From NCBI GenBank assembly GCA_964624465.1, contig CAZUZD010000297.1:1-7637 (forward strand): a stretch of 7,637 nucleotides of DNA, in the 5' to 3' direction. Below are positions 5,260-7,637 of the stretch, one piece after another. Each line of letters opens with the position of its first letter. Positions within the stretch are counted from its first letter, which is position 1. Origin of the DNA: CAZUZD01 sp964624465. Its GTDB lineage: Bacteria; Planctomycetota; Planctomycetia; Isosphaerales; Isosphaeraceae. Below the pieces are notes generated by a model, which was not told the DNA's origin, searched no databases, and was given only the letters and a program-made list of their open reading frames with translations. The position numbers were made by a program, and so were the translations under genes.

Positions 5260-6285
5260 TCAGTTGAAGGCGTCGGCCGAGATGACCTCACGGCCGCGGA
5301 TGCTGGTCAGGCCACGATACACGGCGACGTTGACCGAATTCTTGAGGAACTTGACGCTGCCGTCGGCGAACACCGCGTTGACCCCGCCGGGGTGACGGCT
5401 GCGGGCGGCCATCGCGAAGCCCACGTTGGCGCCGGCCGGACGGCACGGCGGGTTCACGCCGCCGGAGACGCACGTGAGGCTCGTCGACATGATATCAGGT
5501 GACGAGGAATTCGGCGTGATCCAGCCGGTGAAATATGCCGCGAATCCCCACCAGGAGAAGCCGCGGATGTCATAGGCGCCGTTGTAGCGGCCGCCCGAGC
5601 CCGAGCCGACCACGGTCTCGGAGAGCAGCACGGTCGTGCCCAGGCCGTCGCGGAACCGGGTGAACGACTGCACGCCGCCGGTGCCCTGCTTGGTCAGGCT
5701 CAGCGCCGGGGCCCCGATGTCGCTGAAGGGTGCCCCCAGGAACGGGTGCTGCTGGCCGCCGACGACCACGACATCCTGCTGCAGGGTCGTGTTGCCGAAG
5801 TTGGCCACGTAGTTCTGCGAGGTGATGTTGTACGTCTGGCCGTTGAAGGTCAGGCCCAGGCCGGTCAGCGACTTGTTGTAGCCGTCGCTGGGGCAGTAGT
5901 AGGTGCCGACGCGGGTCGAGACGACCGTGGCGTTGGCCGCGCCACTGTAGCGCAGCGGCACGTCGACCGACCCGGGCCGGGCCGAGTTGTTGCCGCTGAA
6001 GTTCCAGGCGTTGTAGAGCGTGCCCTGCTCGATGTCGGGCATCACGAACAGCAGCCAGGTGCCCCAGCAGCAGCCCTTCATGCCCGGCGGCAGCGAGCCG
6101 TGGCGATCGTGGTACGCCGTCATCGCCAGGCCGAGCTGCTTCAGGTTGTTGGCGCACTGGGCCCGGTGGGCGGCCTCGCGGGCGTACTGCACGGCGGGCA
6201 ACAGCAGGCTGACCAGCACGCCGATGATCGCCATGACCACCAGCAGTTCGATCAGCGTGAATCCGCGTCGGTTCCGTTGACGCAT
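5260..6285 (-). CDS. DUF1559 pilin-like protein with prepilin N-terminus and H-X9-DG C-terminal motif
   Basis: The 341-residue protein begins MRQRNRRGFTLIELLVVMAI, a type IV prepilin/pseudopilin leader. Prepilin peptidase should cut after G8 and methylate F9; E13 is the conserved Glu5 of the mature protein. The hydrophobic helix runs to about residue 29, followed by LPAVQYAREAAHRAQCANNLKQLGLAM, the usual start of DUF1559 in Planctomycetes. Near the C-terminus HPGGVNAVFADG (H298, D308, G309) is the H-X9-DG motif. Several cysteines (C44, the CC pair in KGCCWGTW, and those in YYCPSDG and SLTCVSGG) could form disulfides outside the cytoplasm. ATG at 6285 is fixed by the leader and by GGAG eight bases upstream (6294-6297), although the frame stays open to 6606. 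Planctomycete genomes carry many such paralogues; they probably assemble at the envelope through a type II secretion or type IV pilus-like machine, but their function is unproven. The lipoprotein gene follows. Confidence 0.95.
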   Translation of the reverse strand: MRQRNRRGFTLIELLVVMAIIGVLVSLLLPAVQYAREAAHRAQCANNLKQLGLAMTAYHDRHGSLPPGMKGCCWGTWLLFVMPDIEQGTLYNAWNFSGNNSARPGSVDVPLRYSGAANATVVSTRVGTYYCPSDGYNKSLTGLGLTFNGQTYNITSQNYVANFGNTTLQQDVVVVGGQQHPFLGAPFSDIGAPALSLTKQGTGGVQSFTRFRDGLGTTVLLSETVVGSGSGGRYNGAYDIRGFSWWGFAAYFTGWITPNSSSPDIMSTSLTCVSGGVNPPCRPAGANVGFAMAARSRHPGGVNAVFADGSVKFLKNSVNVAVYRGLTSIRGREVISADAFN

Positions 6286-6741
6286 GTCCGAGACTCCAGA
6301 GTCGCCGGGGGTCGACCGCCCCGTCAGCGGGGCGCACAGGGGCGAGGGACAGTGGAGGGCCCGAGACGGCGCGCAGGACCAGACCTCCGAGCGGGATTCG
6401 CTCGTCCAGGCAGGACCCTGAACGGGGCGGACCGGGATCCGATCTCGGGCGCGACCGCATGGAACCCTGGTCCACCGGGGCCACACATCCCCGGCGGCCA
6501 GGCACCCGAGGCACGGCAGACGTGGGAGAGAACCCCTGGCGAGGCTCACGCCAGACGCTGCGTCAGGCTGGCTCCATCGCGACTGACTTGAGGCGAGGGC
6601 CAGCAACTTCGGGCTGGCCGCTTCAGGGAAAACCCTATCACAGAAACTGCAACCTATCGGGAGAATTCCGATAGGGCAAGAAAAATCAACACCCGATCAC
6701 CCAGGATGAGGACCCTAGGTTTATCGCCGCCCACGCGTCGG
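6286..6741. other. Intergenic region between glgC and the DUF1559 gene
   Basis: This spacer of about 455 bp has no convincing gene. The pilin frame stays open upstream through part of it, but its translation is low-complexity and would bury the prepilin leader. Near the pilin start is a perfect 7-bp hairpin with a TCAG loop (CGCCCCG at 6317-6323, CGGGGCG at 6328-6334), which would lie in the mRNA leader. Further upstream, about 6621-6700 is an AT-rich island with an inverted repeat, the likely regulatory part. I see no canonical hairpin-plus-T-run terminator for glgC on the minus strand. Confidence 0.6.
6634..6675. promoter_or_regulatory. Inverted repeat and repeated CCTATC motif in AT-rich island (possible operator)
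   Basis: CCTATCGG at 6653-6660 and CCGATAGG at 6668-6675 form a perfect 8-bp inverted repeat around a 7-base centre. A third copy of the core, CCTATC, lies at 6634-6639, giving starts 19 and 17 bp apart. The surrounding 80 bases are about 46% GC, far below the rest of the window. A run of five A's follows the repeat on the plus strand, so neither strand has a hairpin followed by T's; it is therefore not a standard terminator. It lies about 350-390 bp upstream of the pilin start. It may be a repressor or activator site or a promoter region; the binding factor is unknown. Confidence 0.4.
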
Positions 6742-7637
6742 TCAGCCCCGGCGGCGGAAGCGGGCCAGGTCCTCGGCCTTGGCGACCACGGTCAGGCCCT
6801 CGTCGCTGACGGTCAGGCCACGGGCGCGGTCGTGCTCGGGGTCGTAGCCGATCTCGACGCCGGGCGGCACCTCCACGTCCTTGTCCACGATCGCGCGGCG
6901 GATCCGGGCGTGGCGGCCCACGTTCACGCCGTCGAAGAGGATCGAGTCCTCGACCAGCGCATAGCTGTTGATCCGCACCCCCGGCGAGAGGATGCTCCGG
7001 GAGACCTGGCCGCCCGAGACGATCGAGCCCTGGCAGACGATCGAGTTGAACGCGGCACCCCGGCGGTCGGGGTCGTTGTGCACGAACTTCGGCGGCGGAT
7101 ACGGCGGCTGGTAGGTGTGGATCGGCCAGTCGCGGTCGTAGAGGTTCAGCACCGGCTCGACCTGGATCAGGTCCATGCTCGTCTGGTAGTAGGCGTCCAG
7201 GGTGCCCACGTCGCGCCAGTACGCCGCGCCCGAGCCATTGCCCGGGCGGTCGGGGCGGCGGTTCTCGTCGCGGAACGGGTAGGCGACCACCCGCGCCTGG
7301 CCGAGCATCGCCGGGATGATGTCGTGGCCGAAGTCATGGCTGCTGCGGTCCTTGCGGGCGGCGTCCTGGAACAGCAGCTCGTACATCAGGTCGGTCTTGA
7401 AGACGTAGATGCCCATCGACGCCAGCGCCAGGTCGGGCCGGCCGGGCATCCCCGGCGGCTCGGCGGGCTTCTCGAGGAACCGGACTACCCGGCCGCGGTC
7501 GTCGACGTCCATCACGCCGAAGGCGCGGGCCTCGGCGCGGGGCACGGGCAGGCAGGCGATCGTCAGGTCGGCCTGCTCGGCCCGGTGATGGTCGATCATC
7601 CGGGCGTAGTCCATCTTGTAGATGTGGTCGCCGGCCA
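6742..7637 (-). CDS. glgC: Glucose-1-phosphate adenylyltransferase (ADP-glucose pyrophosphorylase), C-terminal part
   Basis: The enzyme makes ADP-glucose from glucose 1-phosphate and ATP, the first committed step of bacterial glycogen synthesis, in the cytoplasm. About 297 codons are present; the N-terminal third or so, with the GGxGTRL nucleotide-binding loop, lies beyond the right edge. The visible part starts at AGDHIYKMDY, a hallmark of GlgC. It continues with RFLEKP, whose Lys binds glucose 1-phosphate, then ASMGIYVFKTDLMYELL, DFGHDIIP, and AYWRDVGTLDAYYQTSMDLI. YDRDWPIHTYQPPYPPPKFVHN leads into the C-terminal left-handed beta-helix, with hexapeptide-like turns (GSIVSGGQVSRSILSPGVRINSYALVEDSILFDGVNVG). 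The gene ends at a TGA at 6742. It is on the same strand as the pilin gene, but the gap of about 455 bp argues against one transcript. GlgC identity is very clear; its allosteric class cannot be read from this fragment. Confidence 0.96.
   Translation of the reverse strand, partial: AGDHIYKMDYARMIDHHRAEQADLTIACLPVPRAEARAFGVMDVDDRGRVVRFLEKPAEPPGMPGRPDLALASMGIYVFKTDLMYELLFQDAARKDRSSHDFGHDIIPAMLGQARVVAYPFRDENRRPDRPGNGSGAAYWRDVGTLDAYYQTSMDLIQVEPVLNLYDRDWPIHTYQPPYPPPKFVHNDPDRRGAAFNSIVCQGSIVSGGQVSRSILSPGVRINSYALVEDSILFDGVNVGRHARIRRAIVDKDVEVPPGVEIGYDPEHDRARGLTVSDEGLTVVAKAEDLARFRRRG

Noticed and set aside
5746..6591. A 281-codon plus-strand open frame opposite the pilin gene.
   Set aside because: It is antisense to the DUF1559 gene, which has unmistakable family motifs. 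The translation is Val/Ala/Gly/Arg-rich and resembles nothing.
6286..6606. An N-terminal extension of the pilin frame by 107 codons.
   Set aside because: The prepilin leader must be at the N-terminus, and the ATG at 6285 has a well-placed ribosome binding site. The extension is low-complexity.
1..7637. Mobile element, CRISPR array, defence or toxin-antitoxin system.
   Set aside because: There are no transposase or recombinase motifs, terminal repeats, regularly spaced repeats, or small toxin/antitoxin pairs. All sizeable genes are accounted for by the families listed.

Overview
The window is very GC-rich. It looks like chromosomal DNA of a planctomycete, most likely of the Isosphaeraceae/Gemmataceae type. 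This rests on gene content: a DUF1559 pilin-like protein with a C-terminal H-X9-DG motif, next to a small Pro-rich lipoprotein with a carboxypeptidase-regulatory-like fold. That pair is expanded mainly in Planctomycetes. A PEP-CTERM secreted protein, frequent GTG starts and GC-rich spacers fit the same assignment. The taxonomic call is inference; there is no rRNA gene here.

Layout. Positions 1-347 (minus) hold the N-terminal part of an ECF-type RNA polymerase sigma factor that runs off the left edge. A spacer of nearly 390 bp separates it from a divergent plus-strand series: a secreted PEP-CTERM protein (735-1448), hypoxanthine phosphoribosyltransferase hpt (1592-2137), and two tandem GT4-type glycosyltransferases (2217-3386 and 3519-4661). 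The second glycosyltransferase overlaps, tail to tail by 17 bp, a minus-strand set: a lipoprotein (4645-5130), the DUF1559 pilin-like protein (5260-6285) and, after a spacer of about 455 bp, the C-terminal two thirds of glgC (6742-7637, running off the right edge).

How the genes may work together. Most products concern the cell surface or carbohydrates: a sorted surface protein, two glycosyltransferases, a lipoprotein, a pilin-like protein and ADP-glucose synthesis. PEP-CTERM proteins are generally processed by exosortases in bacteria that make exopolysaccharide, so the glycosyltransferases next to one are suggestive. No exosortase or polysaccharide export gene is in the window, so the link is only inference. 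Spacers of about 80-145 bp, several holding promoter-like sequences, suggest the plus-strand genes are mostly transcribed separately. hpt and glgC are housekeeping genes.

I see no mobile element, CRISPR array, tRNA or rRNA, and no clearly new multi-gene system. The points most worth a second look are the AT-rich island with a perfect inverted repeat at about 6621-6700, the sigma factor/PEP-CTERM divergent pair, and the hairpin-rich hpt leader.
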